Of a DNA stretch of 64,000 bases, positions 16,104-24,654 are shown one piece after another. Origin of the DNA: Pseudarthrobacter sp. NBSH8 (GTDB taxonomy: Bacteria > Actinomycetota > Actinomycetes > Actinomycetales > Micrococcaceae); contig NZ_CP043178.1 in NCBI RefSeq assembly GCF_014217545.1, forward strand, positions 1,736,001 to 1,800,000, written 5' to 3'. The notes below the pieces were generated by a model. The model was not told the DNA's origin, made no database searches, and worked only from the letters and a program-made list of their open reading frames with translations. Every line of letters begins with the position of its first letter. Within the stretch, counting starts at the first letter, position 1. The position numbers and the translations under genes are program-made.

Positions 16104-16264
16104 TCGACGGTTTCGTGCGCTTGCCGGTTGCGTGGTTCCTGAGCCGTCATGTGATTCTGTACCCGTCGGGTCATGAGATGACTGACGCGCTCCTGGCGGC
16201 TCCCGGGCGGGTCGGCCGTTCCCCCAGGTCAGTGGAGCAGGAGCCGGCCGCGTCGGCGGGCGGC

Positions 16265-17083
16265 TTACATCCGCGCGACTTTGGCCTTAACCATCAGGTA
16301 GACGCCATAACAGATCAGACCGGCGCCGACGGCGGTCAGCATATAAACTCCGTAGGGCTGCTCGCGCAGGGCCTTCAATCCTCCGTCCAAGCCGGTGGAC
16401 TCCTGAGGGTGGGCGTTAACTGTGGCAATGATGACCAGCAGTCCCACCAGAAACAGTGCGATGCCCTCTGCTACGTAGCCGACCACGCCCAGCCCCGTCA
16501 CAACGGACCGGCCGGTGCCCGAGGACGGCAGCCGCAGATCCTTCCTGAACGATGCCTTGCATCCGAGGACCACGAAGACAATGCCGACGACGGCGACCGC
16601 GGCCCCGATGGCGATCAGCAGGAACGCACCCCCGGGTGCTTTCATTATTGAGACCGTGAAATCGCTGGTGGATTGTCCGCTGTTCTTGCTGTTTCCGCTT
16701 GCCGAGGCAGCGAACGTCAGCGCGATGACGGCGAACACCACCGCCTTGCCTGAGGCGGCAAGTTTGTTCCCCACCTTCTTCTTGGCTTCCAGCTGACCGT
16801 AGGCGAACACGGCGTTACCGGTTTGCCAGAGCGCCAGCGCCACACAGGCAGCGAATCCGGTCCACAGCAGCAGCAGTCCGCCGGGCTGGCCGGCGAGCTG
16901 GGCGACGGCCCCGCCCTGGTCCGCCTCTCCAGCCTTGCCGGAGGCCAACTGGATAGCGACGGACCCGGTCAGAACGTGCAACACGCCGCTGACGGCAAAA
17001 CCTGCCCTGGCGGCGATCACGAGAGCCCTGGAGTTCGATGCGTCCTCCACCGCGTCCGCGGCGTCCTTCAGCTCTTTCTTCAT
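16265..17083 (-). CDS. DUF1206 domain membrane protein
   Basis: About 272 aa with three repeated units of two membrane segments each, the DUF1206 layout (openings at ARAGFAVSGVLHVLTG, ASGKAVVFAVIALTFAAS and GLGVVGYVAEGIALFLVG). The ATG at 17083 is preferred because the stretch before it is basic and lacks hydrophobic character, and a GAGGA site lies about 8 bases upstream. Function of the family is unknown. It lies downstream of the DUF309 gene on the same strand. Confidence 0.8.
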   Translation of the reverse strand: MKKELKDAADAVEDASNSRALVIAARAGFAVSGVLHVLTGSVAIQLASGKAGEADQGGAVAQLAGQPGGLLLLWTGFAACVALALWQTGNAVFAYGQLEAKKKVGNKLAASGKAVVFAVIALTFAASASGNSKNSGQSTSDFTVSIMKAPGGAFLLIAIGAAVAVVGIVFVVLGCKASFRKDLRLPSSGTGRSVVTGLGVVGYVAEGIALFLVGLLVIIATVNAHPQESTGLDGGLKALREQPYGVYMLTAVGAGLICYGVYLMVKAKVARM

Positions 17084-17173
17084 TTTCCGATCCTCAGTGC
17101 CAGCGCGAGCAAATGCGGTGGTGTGCAACACGCCTATTTTCCCACGGGAACCCACGCTCAAACAGGCCCGGTC

Positions 17174-17210
17174 TGAGCCGGCGAAGACGAACTGACCCGG
17201 AGCCGGCTCA
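17174..17210 (-). other. hairpin at the end of the DUF309 gene
   Basis: TGAGCCGGC and GCCGGCTCA (9-base arms, 19-base spacer) overlap the DUF309 stop and precede the DUF1206 gene. No T run follows, so termination is uncertain. Confidence 0.35.
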
Positions 17211-17639
17211 GGGGCCGGTGCGCATGCGCTCGCGCGCGCAATTCACAACGGCGGACAAGTCGAGCCCGTAGGACGGCCCGTCGCCGGAACCGTACTCCTC
17301 GAGTCGGGCCGCACCGCGCTCGAAGAGCCGGTGCCCGCCAACACTGTTACCCCGGGCGGCGTGGGTGAGCCCGACGCAGATTTGGGCGAGTCCTTGCCAA
17401 AGGTTGCGTTCTTCGGCCGGTCCGGCTTTCCAGCGGGCCTCGAGTACCTCACTGGCGGCGAAGGGCCGGCCAGCTTCCACCAGGCTCCGGGCCGAGACCA
17501 ACGTCTGCGCCGGTGGCAGCGGCTCCTCCGAGACCGGTTCGACGCCAGCGCTTCCGTACGGCAGCGGCCGTCCAAGAGCGTCACGTGGCAGGGCCTGCCG
17601 GGGGCGCCTTGAAGCGTCCCGATCCCTGTCGCCGGTCAT
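17208..17639 (-). CDS. DUF309 domain protein
   Basis: 143 aa. The DUF309 signature of an all-helical domain is clear: EAGRPFAASEVLEARWK followed by LWQGLAQICVGLTHAARGN. The first 40 residues are Pro- and Arg-rich and probably disordered. The family is widespread in bacteria and has no settled function. It is the first gene of a possible two-gene unit with DUF1206. Confidence 0.82.
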   Translation of the reverse strand: MTGDRDRDASRRPRQALPRDALGRPLPYGSAGVEPVSEEPLPPAQTLVSARSLVEAGRPFAASEVLEARWKAGPAEERNLWQGLAQICVGLTHAARGNSVGGHRLFERGAARLEEYGSGDGPSYGLDLSAVVNCARERMRTGP

Positions 17640-17851
17640 TGCAGTTTCCGCCCTGGGCGTCCGTGGACCTTACTAACCTTCATCCGCCCAATCCTAAGAC
17701 CCCGGTCCTTCGAACATTCGTCACCGCGCTAAAGTCCGCTGGGTGGTCTCGTCGGCGTGTTCATCCACCAGACGCGAGGTGTCGCCACGGTCCATACCCA
17801 AAGCCGACTGCGCGGAATATACTTTAGCTCCCACCCCACACTGGGAGAGAA

Positions 17852-18067
17852 GTGATGATGCGCGGATTTGGCAGACGCAGATTGGGCGGACGCGGACTAG
17901 GTCTTATCGGGGTGATCTATCTGGTCATCGGACTGCTGGTTGCTGGAACTCACGGCTACCTCGTGGCCTGGAACATCCCGGGCAATGTTTTGGAAGGTCT
18001 GGCTGCCATACTTCTCTGGCCGCTCGTCGCGTTCTTCGCCGTCGATCTGCATGCCCTAATCGCTTGA
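17852..18067 (+). CDS. small two-segment membrane protein, 71 aa
   Basis: Starts with a Gly/Arg-rich cytoplasmic stretch, then a membrane segment (GLIGVIYLVIGLLVAGTHG) and a second one ending VAFFAVDLHALI. A GGAGAGAA site lies just before the ATG. Proteins of this layout are common in actinobacteria and have no assigned role. The gene ends 68 bases before the left end of the IS3 element. Confidence 0.65.
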   Translation: MMMRGFGRRRLGGRGLGLIGVIYLVIGLLVAGTHGYLVAWNIPGNVLEGLAAILLWPLVAFFAVDLHALIA

Positions 18068-18181
18068 ACCCAACAAGAATCAAGCCGCACGACGACAGGA
18101 CGTACGCAGCTACGCTTCGGTTGAGGTGAGGTGTATGAGGTGTACTACTGATGTGAGACACAGTTTGAAAGGATTGTGCCC

Positions 18182-18472
18182 ATGTCTTCCCGTCCCACTT
18201 ATTCCGATGAGTTCAAGGCCGATGCCGTGAATCTCGTCATCTCCTCCGGCCGTTCGCCCGCCTCGGTGGCCCCCGAGCTGGGGATCTCCGTGACCGCGCT
18301 GAAGCGGTGGGTCCAGCTGCATCGGGAAGGAGAGGCCGGCTCCGGCGGCAAGCCTGATGACCCCGTGGATCCCGCGAAATACAAGGCGTTGGAGGCCCGG
18401 CTGCGGGAGCTGGAACGGGAGAATGATTTCCTGAAAAAAGTTTCGGCGTTCTTCGCCAAAGAACAATGGTAG
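18182..18472 (+). CDS. IS3-family transposase OrfA
   Basis: About 96 aa. An N-terminal helix-turn-helix (SVAPELGISVTALKRWVQLH) binds the IS ends, and the C-terminal leucine-zipper-like helix reads LRELERENDFLKKVSAFF. AAAGGA lies 8 bases before the ATG at 18182. The A6G run at 18434-18440 is the normal site of programmed -1 frameshifting that makes the OrfAB transposase. Confidence 0.88.
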   Translation: MSSRPTYSDEFKADAVNLVISSGRSPASVAPELGISVTALKRWVQLHREGEAGSGGKPDDPVDPAKYKALEARLRELERENDFLKKVSAFFAKEQW

Positions 18473-19361
18473 AGGACCTCTACCGGCTTGTTCAGGAGAA
18501 GAACGCCGAATCCCTATCACCTGGATGTGCGCCCGGCTGGGCGTCCCGCGGGCCTCGTACTACCGGTGGCTGGACCACGAGGAATCACCGACGGCTGCCC
18601 GGCACCGGGAGCTGACCGGACTGGTAAAGGCGATGTTCGATTCCTCCGACGGGATCTTCGGCCACCGCATGGTCCACACCAAACTCTCCGCCGCCGGTGT
18701 GGAGATTTCCGTAGGGACGGTCGCTGCCATCATGGCGGAGAACGGCTGGGCGGCCAAGCGGATGCGCGCCTTCAAACGCACGACCATCCCCTCGGACCCG
18801 GACAAGGTCTTCGCGGACCTCATCGGCCGGGACTTCACCTCAGATACCCCCGGCACGAAGCTCGTCGGTGACATCACTTACCTGCGCACCGGCGAGGGCT
18901 GGCTGTACCTGGCCACCGTCATCGACCTGTGCACCCGCATGGTCGTCGGCTGGGCCATGGCCGATCACATGCGCGCCTCCCTGGTCACTGGCGCGCTGGC
19001 GATGGCCAGGGACCGCGGACACCTGGCCCCGGATGCCATTTTCCACAGCGACCGCGGCACCCAATACACCTCCCGGGAAATGGGCGCCTGGTGCACCGGC
19101 AACAGAGTCCGCCAGTCCATGGGGGCCACCGGGGTGTGCTGGGACAATGCCGTCGCCGAGTCGGCGTTCTCATCCCTGAAGAACGAGTTCTACCACCACC
19201 ACAGCTTCGCCACCCGCCAGGACGCCCGCCGGGCAACCATGCGCTACATCGAGGTGTTCTACAACCGCTGGCGGCCCCACACCAACAATGAGGGGCTGCC
19301 GCCGGCCACAGCAATGGCCAACTTCAAGACCAAAAACCAGCCGCTACCCGCGGCCGCCTAA
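18469..19361 (+). pseudogene. IS3-family transposase OrfB, frameshifted near its start
   Basis: The rve integrase domain is intact with the DDE residues in GDITYLRTGEGW, FHSDRGTQY and AESAFSSLKNEF. The OrfB frame entered from the slippery site reads VEDLYRLVQEKNAE to about 18510 and then fails; the remaining family sequence (PITWMCARLGVPRASYYRW) continues one frame over, so one base, probably a T, is missing near 18512. The catalytic part could still be made from the ATG at 18525, but the normal OrfAB fusion cannot. The element may therefore be stuck. Confidence 0.7.
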
Positions 19362-19408
19362 CCCCCAATAGAAACCAACCGGCTGTCTCACATCCTTGAC
19401 ACACCTCA

Positions 19409-20509
19409 ATTCAAGGTGAGACCCTTCCGACGGACAAGCCGGGCACACTCTCGATGACGGTGCGACAGCCCGCAGGCGTTGTTGTCAGCATGGCGCCCTG
19501 GAATGGAGCCGGCGTGCTCGCAGCCCGGGCCATTGCCTACCCCATCGTTTGCGGCAACACCGTGGTCTTCCGCGCTTCGGAAACCAGCCCGAAGACCCAT
19601 GCGATCATTGCGGAGGTCCTGCACGAGGCCGGTGTACCTGCCGGTGTCCTGAACTTTCTGACAAGCACGGCCGAGGACTCTGACCGGGTGGTGGAAGCCA
19701 TCATCGCGCACCCGGCGGTCCGCCGGATCAACTTCACCGGCTCAACAGCAGTGGGACGCATCATTGCCGAAAAAGCTGCCCGCTATCTTAAGCCGGTACT
19801 GCTTGAACTCGGCGGCAAGGCACCGTTTGTCGTCCTTGATGACGCCGACATTGATGGCGCCGTCAACGCGGCTGTCTTCGGGTCGTTCCTTTACCAGGGC
19901 CAGATCTGTATGTCGACCGAACGATTTGTGGTCGATGAGAGTGTCGCCGACGAGTTTGTTACGAAGTTTGCGGCCCGCGCAGCGCAGCTGACCGCCGGAG
20001 ACCCCGTCACGGACGAAACCTGCATCGTCGGACCGATGATCCGCGAAGAGTCTGGCGCGCGCATCAATGCATTGATCGATGATGCACTCGCGAAGGGCGG
20101 AGAACTTGTTGTCGGGGAGCGTGCCGATGGTGCTTCGATGCCTGCCACCATCATCGACAAAGTGCGGCCCGAGATGTCCATCTACGATCAGGAAACGTTC
20201 GGCCCGATCACCACGGTAGTCCGCGTTTCCGGCGTTGAAGAGGCAGTCCAGGTGGCCAATGACACCGAATACGGTCTCGCGGCCGCGGTCTTCGGGGCCG
20301 ACAGCACGCGTGCTCTGCAGGTAGCCATGCGCATCCAGGCCGGGCATGTTCATGTCAACGGAGCAACTGTACAGAATGAGGCCCAGGCTCCGTACGGCGG
20401 GATGAAGAACAGCGGGTTCGGCCGGTTCGATGGCAGGGCAGTTATCAACGAGTTCACGGAACTGAAGTGGATCACGGTGGAGCAGCCGGACCAGCAGTAC
20501 CCGTTCTGA
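19409..20509 (+). pseudogene. aldehyde dehydrogenase beheaded at the IS3 end
   Basis: The frame runs through the IS boundary as GETLPTDKPGTLSMTVRQP and continues to the normal end, so about 120 N-terminal residues are missing. The catalytic glutamate (ELGGKAPF) and cysteine (QGQICMSTERF) are retained. An ATG at 19454 could start a 351-aa product, but it would lack part of the cofactor-binding domain and has no good ribosome site. Sequence type is that of aromatic/salicylaldehyde or vanillin dehydrogenases. It is followed by an aryl-alcohol type dehydrogenase, a usual partner. Confidence 0.75.
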
Positions 20510-20541
20510 ATCCAACCCCTGACCCATCCTTGAGGAAAGAC

Positions 20542-21648
20542 ATGACTATGCAGGTAACCGCAGCAGTGGCCCGTGAACCCCGGCAGCCGCTCACGATTGA
20601 AAAACTCGAGCTGGACGATCTCCGTCCGAATGAAGTGCTAGTACGGATGGTGGCCACGGGTGTGTGCCACACGGACGCGATTGTGCGTGACCTAGTCTAT
20701 CCGACACCCTTGCCCGCCGTGCTTGGACACGAGGGCGCCGGAGTCGTGGAGAAGATCGGGGCTTCCGTCACGACCGTGCAACCGGGCGACCATGTCCTGC
20801 TCGCAGCCGCCTACTGCGGAAAGTGTGACCGCTGCCGCTCCGGCGAGATGGCGTACTGCGAGAACCTCTTCGCGGCAGACTTCGGTGGCAGGAGGCCCGA
20901 CGGAACAACAGCGCTGAGCAAGGACGGCGAAGTGATTTCCTCCCACTTCTTTGGCCAGTCGTCGTTTGCCTCGTACGCCAACGTCGTTGAGGAAAGCGTC
21001 GTCCGTGTCGGTTCCGACGTCCCGCTCGAGGTTGTTGCACCCCTGGGGTGCGGCATCCAGACCGGGGCCGGCGCCGTCCTCAACGAACTCAAACCCGCCC
21101 TGAACAGCACGCTCGTGGTCATCGGTACCGGCGCCGTGGGATCCGGGGCCATAATGGCCGGTGGGGTTGCGGGGTGCGGCCGCATTATCGCAGTGGACGT
21201 CCACACTTCCCGGCTCGACCTCGCCAAAGAACTGGGGGCGACGGACACCATCAACACCCAGGACGTGGACCTCACGGAAGAGATTCTTCGCCTGACGGAT
21301 GGCCGCGGAGCTGATTACGTCGTTGATACAACAGCCCGGCCGGAGTTGCTCCGCAAGGCAGCTGACGCTCTAGCTCTCCGCGGCACCTTGGCCCTGGTCG
21401 CCGCCGCCAAGCCCGGAACAGAGGTCTCCTTTGAGATCGGTCTTTCCCTGGTCAAGGGCTGGACGTTCAAAACCGTGATCCAAGGCAGCTCCGTGCCCCA
21501 GGTGTTCATTCCCAAGCTCATCGAGTTGTGGAAGGAAGGCCGTTTCCCCATGGACAAGCTGATGAGCAACTACAGCCTGGACGAGATCAATCAGGGCTTC
21601 GAGGACTCCGCCAATGGAACGGTCGTCAAGCCTGTCATTGTCTTCTAG
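20542..21648 (+). CDS. Zn-dependent alcohol dehydrogenase, aryl-alcohol type (MDR family)
   Basis: About 368 aa. Catalytic zinc ligands appear in ATGVCHTDAIV and GHEGAGVV, the structural-zinc cysteines in CGKCDRCRSGEMAYC, and the NAD motif in VVIGTGAVGSGAIM. The layout matches benzyl/aryl-alcohol dehydrogenases (XylB type). The ATG at 20542 has GAGGAAA about 7 bases upstream. It follows the truncated aldehyde dehydrogenase by 32 bases. Together the pair would once have converted an aromatic alcohol to its acid, possibly feeding the benzoate pathway further on. Confidence 0.85.
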   Translation: MTMQVTAAVAREPRQPLTIEKLELDDLRPNEVLVRMVATGVCHTDAIVRDLVYPTPLPAVLGHEGAGVVEKIGASVTTVQPGDHVLLAAAYCGKCDRCRSGEMAYCENLFAADFGGRRPDGTTALSKDGEVISSHFFGQSSFASYANVVEESVVRVGSDVPLEVVAPLGCGIQTGAGAVLNELKPALNSTLVVIGTGAVGSGAIMAGGVAGCGRIIAVDVHTSRLDLAKELGATDTINTQDVDLTEEILRLTDGRGADYVVDTTARPELLRKAADALALRGTLALVAAAKPGTEVSFEIGLSLVKGWTFKTVIQGSSVPQVFIPKLIELWKEGRFPMDKLMSNYSLDEINQGFEDSANGTVVKPVIVF

Positions 21649-21692
21649 CAGTCTGGTAGTCACCTGACGGCGAGGATTCGTGAACCTCACGC

Positions 21693-21738
21693 AGGAAGAG
21701 GACGACGGCGGGTGCGTACCCGCCGTCGTCCTCTTCCT
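21693..21738. terminator. bidirectional 21-bp hairpin between convergent genes
   Basis: A perfect inverted repeat with 21-base arms (21693-21713 and 21718-21738) and a GCGT loop, lying between the alcohol dehydrogenase stop and the convergent reductase remnant. There is no T run on either side, so it would act through stem strength alone. Confidence 0.7.
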
Positions 21739-21765
21739 GTGTCCGGGGGCTGTCGTCCGGTTAAA

Positions 21766-22446
21766 CTACTTGGTGACCAAGAGGCCAGTGTCCCAGTTGA
21801 AATCGGCGAACTCGGGGTTTGCCTGCATGGTCATGAGCACGAACTGGAAGCCCTCGAGTTCCCTTGCGCGTTTGAGTGGACCGACGACGAGCGGGCGCAT
21901 GCCGCCGCCGCTGACGAGGTTGCTGACGGCCGCGTTGGCACCCGCATTGTCTCCGGCGATGAAGACATCCAGCGGCTGTCTACCTGACTCGCCGGCAACC
22001 AGGGTGCCCGCAGAGGTCGTGTTGAAGGCCTTCACGACGTTCGAACCTACCGGCGTGAGTTGGGCGATTTCTTCGGCGGCTGAGTTGCCGGGTTCCACAA
22101 CGAGGGAATCGAAGGTATCGAAGTTCACGGGGTTGGTGATGTCCACGATGGTCTTGCCGGCCAAAGCTTCGCCATAGGCGCTGACGACCGACTTGGCGGC
22201 GTCGAAGGGCACGGCCAACACCACGATGTCACCCTGGGGGCATCGTCCGTCGTGCCGAAGGTGACGCCGGTGCCAAGCTCGGTGGCAAGCTTCCGCGCTT
22301 TGGTCCCGTCTTGTCCGAGGATCTCAATAGTGTGGCCGCCGGCGAGGGCGCGGGTGGCAATGCCACGAGCCATGGTGCCGTTTCCAACGGTCCGACCGGG
22401 CATATCGGAGGGCAGTGGTCTTCGTGACGGCCTTGCGTTCGCTCAT
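21766..22446 (-). pseudogene. NADPH-dependent F420 reductase-like protein, frameshifted
   Basis: Two halves of one NAD(P)-binding protein lie in different frames. The N-terminal part (MARGIATRALAGGHTIEILG) joins the C-terminal part (VVLAVPFDAAKSVVSAYG) only if a missing C is restored in the run at about 22236 (GATGCCCCCAGGG). The first 20 codons also look damaged. The C-terminal 152 codons are intact with the family stretch IVDITNPVNFDTF. It is convergent with the alcohol dehydrogenase and not likely to be functional. Confidence 0.7.
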
Positions 22447-22503
22447 CGAAACCTCCATGGCTCACAGTGCCGGGCCAGCGGATACCACCCCAGCAGACGC
22501 GCC

Positions 22504-22552
22504 GCTACGCGGGCATTACCAAATGATTCTTCGATAGCAGCTACGCGGGCAT
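22504..22552 (+). repeat. pair of 13-base direct repeats
   Basis: GCTACGCGGGCAT occurs at 22504-22516 and 22540-22552, with a third degenerate unit (AACGCGGGTAC) near 22565, just downstream of the RES toxin gene. Spacing is 36 bases. Role unknown. Confidence 0.5.
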
Positions 22553-22615
22553 CTTTGATGAGTCAACGCGGGTACTGGTGCCAAATTTCGGATACAGCTA
22601 ATCTGCTGGTGACGG

Positions 22616-23245
22616 CTAGAGCACGACGCTGGTCTGGTATCCGATCATCCCGGCAGCGGCGACGATGTCTCTCAGTACAGCGGGGGATTTCAAGGGGGCG
22701 GAGAACTCCGGGGCTGCGGGCATTGGATTGTCAGTCCAGAGCGCTGTGACCGGCCGGCCGCCGGCAATTGCGGACGGAGCTACGACGCCGTCCAGGTCCG
22801 ACCAGGCTTCATGAATGGCTCGGGCCCAGGCCCGGGTGCGGTCTTTCTGCTGCAGGGCGATCTGCGCTGATGCTCCGGCCCTGGTGAGCCACAGCCCTCG
22901 AAGGTCGGCGATCTCCACGTCACGGGTCGTCTTGAGTGCCGTCACGTATGGGTCGTCCCGGTCCACGTCGACGAACCTGGTTTGCTGGAACACCTCCGCC
23001 AGGCACGTCAGCACGTCGTCGCCGAGGTAGGCGGCTCCAAGAGGTGCGTGGTCGGCCTCGGGAAGAGGATGCGGTTCCCATCGGGCGCTTACGACCGGAC
23101 CCCAGGTTCGGACCCTGTTCCAGGGTGTGATGAACGCCGATGAGGTGAAGTGCACACGCCACAGGATACTGCCGGCAGGCAGAACCGCGGTCTCGCAGCC
23201 GAGTGTCCTGAGGTCATCAACGGAGGGCGGGTACTGGTCTGCCAT
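22616..23245 (-). CDS. RES-domain toxin
   Basis: About 209 aa, RES domain (NAD+-degrading or ADP-ribosylating toxin fold). Conserved family features are the early arginine in ILWRVHF, the RWEPHP stretch and the aromatic/acidic stretch AAYLGDDVLTCLAEVF. Start ATG at 23245 overlaps the antitoxin stop by one base (TGATG), the normal coupled arrangement. The preceding gene has an HTH and a DUF2384-like tail, the standard partner class. Confidence 0.8.
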   Translation of the reverse strand: MADQYPPSVDDLRTLGCETAVLPAGSILWRVHFTSSAFITPWNRVRTWGPVVSARWEPHPLPEADHAPLGAAYLGDDVLTCLAEVFQQTRFVDVDRDDPYVTALKTTRDVEIADLRGLWLTRAGASAQIALQQKDRTRAWARAIHEAWSDLDGVVAPSAIAGGRPVTALWTDNPMPAAPEFSAPLKSPAVLRDIVAAAGMIGYQTSVVL

Positions 23246-23853
23246 CAATATCCGGCCGCCAGTGCGGCGGCCATGTTGACGACCGGTTCTGCGGAGCCGC
23301 CGGCCTCCAGCCACACCTTCACTGTGACAGGCTCTCCGTCGAGCTGGAGGTCAGGTTGTGGCGTGAGGAAAAACCCTGCCACGGCCTGCGGGTGCAGGTC
23401 TTCCGGAAGGGCTCTTAGGACCACGTCAAGGCGAGGCGTGGCTTTGCCGGCGGGGGTGAACTGCCAGTCCGGGAAAACGAGGCGCCCGTTGACCAGATAG
23501 GAGTACAGCTTCCGTTCCGCCCTGTAGTGCCTGACGGTGGACGGCGACAGGCCAAGTCTGTCTGCGACGTCCGTGGCAGAGTGTGACGTGGCATCCGTCA
23601 GCACCCGGGCCGCGGTGCTGTTCGCCGAGGAGCGTGCCACGTCCTTCTGAGTGGCGGAAATCCCCGAATGAGTCTCCCAGAAGGTGCGGTCCCGCGCTGG
23701 CAGGTCGGCGCCCGAGAGCTTATTCTGCATGTCCTCCAGGGCGTCGATCAGTTCAGCGGGGGAAAACGAGAGGGACGTGTGTGAGAACCACTCCTCCACG
23801 CTTTGCGTGCGGGCATTTCCTTTGGTCCGGGTCTTCGAGTCCTTGACGGTCAT
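23245..23853 (-). CDS. HTH antitoxin partner of the RES toxin (MbcA/ParS/Xre-like)
   Basis: About 202 aa. An HTH lies near residues 100-125 (DVADRLGLSPSTVRHYRAE), followed by a short beta-hairpin (LVNGRLVFPDWQF) and a C-terminal domain with the layout of MbcA/ParS/Xre antitoxins (PQPDLQLDGEPVTVKVWLEA). The ATG at 23853 was chosen over an upstream GTG because AAAGGAG lies 5-6 bases before it and the GTG overlaps that site. The N-terminal 70 residues have no recognised domain and are longer than in typical RES antitoxins. Confidence 0.75.
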   Translation of the reverse strand: MTVKDSKTRTKGNARTQSVEEWFSHTSLSFSPAELIDALEDMQNKLSGADLPARDRTFWETHSGISATQKDVARSSANSTAARVLTDATSHSATDVADRLGLSPSTVRHYRAERKLYSYLVNGRLVFPDWQFTPAGKATPRLDVVLRALPEDLHPQAVAGFFLTPQPDLQLDGEPVTVKVWLEAGGSAEPVVNMAAALAAGY

Positions 23854-24187
23854 CGCGGCTCCTTTCACTTAACGCACAGTATATGCCAGTGCCGCTAATT
23901 GTGGGAAGGAGTCGCCCCTCCGCAGTGCGTCCTCGGGGGACTTAGTCATTGGGAAAACCTCAGGGGCGTAGTTGTAGAAGTCCACTAATTCGGTCAGCTG
24001 GGCAGCGCCCGTCATGCAGTGGTTCGGGCGCAGGCTAATGAATGTTGGAGGAGGTGATCTGTTGATGAAATGTGACCAGAGCTTGGCACTGGACGGGGTT
24101 CGCCGGCTTCCCGTGGGATCGGACATGGGCATGTGCACTGCGCCTGGGCTGGAGCCTGACCGCCGGCAACGGTGGAAAGAAAAGAGG
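23854..24187. other. gene-free stretch
   Basis: 334 bases between the antitoxin start and repeat copy 2. It presumably holds the promoter of the toxin-antitoxin operon. No coding frame is supported. Confidence 0.4.
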
Positions 24188-24402
24188 GTGTGCACAATGT
24201 GCACACCCTGGGCTTCGGATCGGGTCGTCCCGGGTTCGGTTCGGGACGGATTGGTGATGTTTTCGGGGGAGTTCAGTGTTTGCAGGGGCTGGAATGCAGT
24301 TCGAGTCCCACCTCGGGCACGTGTTTTCCCTGTTCAGAGGCTTGCGGGCCTCTAAGTGTGCACAAACTGTTCACATTTGGGCCCCTCCGGGGACCCTTTT
24401 TT
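24188..24402 (+). repeat. palindrome-headed repeat element, copy 2
   Basis: A 215-base unit in the same orientation as copy 1 at 11690. The head palindrome GTGTGCACAATGTGCACAC can be extended to 11-base arms. The invariant core containing GCAGTTCGAGTCCCACCTCG, a hairpin built from AGAGG/CCTCT, a second degenerate palindrome (24356-24374) and a terminator follow in the same order and spacing. Compensating changes between copies, such as the head palindrome switching GGAC to GCAC on both arms, argue for selection on symmetry. Confidence 0.75.
24379..24402 (+). terminator. intrinsic terminator ending repeat element copy 2
   Basis: GGGCCCC, loop TCC, GGGGACCC (one bulged A) followed by six T. 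It is the counterpart of the terminator at 11882-11903. Confidence 0.75.
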
Positions 24403-24597
24403 GTTGGTGGCCGTTGCTGTCGCCGGCGGCTGCTTGCCTACTTGGTCGATGGTTTTGGTGCGTGTTACCACTTCATTGTCGTTCACGGAGTGGGCTACAT
24501 GACCGCTTCCTGCAGGGACAAGACTGTGTGCGAACCGATGTACCTGGTGCCACCTGTGACCAGAAATTTCATGTACATCCTCATTGGGCGAAGACTA

Positions 24598-24639
24598 CCC
24601 CGACGTTCCGGCGGCTCCGGACATCGGGGAACGTCGGGG
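24598..24639 (-). terminator. hairpin downstream of the alpha-galactosidase gene
   Basis: Perfect 12-base arms CCCCGACGTTCC and its complement (24598-24609, 24628-24639) with an 18-base loop, 16 bases past the alpha-galactosidase stop. No strong T run follows. It likely ends the sugar-utilisation transcript and shields the region from the repeat element. Confidence 0.6.
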
Positions 24640-24654
24640 CAGTCATTCCCATTG

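Larger units (their letters stand above)
18136..19408 (+). mobile_element. IS3-family insertion sequence
   Basis: About 1273 bp bounded by inverted ends of the form TGAGGTGT-N7-ATGTGAGACA (left 18136-18160, right complement 19384-19408). It encodes orfA and orfB in the IS3 arrangement with an A6G slippery site at 18434-18440. No target-site duplication is visible: the three bases outside the left end are GTA and those outside the right end are ATT. The right end lies directly inside an aldehyde dehydrogenase gene whose front is not found on the left, so a deletion accompanied or followed insertion. Confidence 0.85.

Noticed and set aside
18121..18143. First TGAGGTGAGGTG at the left of the IS as its terminal repeat
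   Set aside because: The second TGAGGTGT, at 18136, gives the same 7-base spacing to ATGTGAGACA as the right end, so it is the better boundary.
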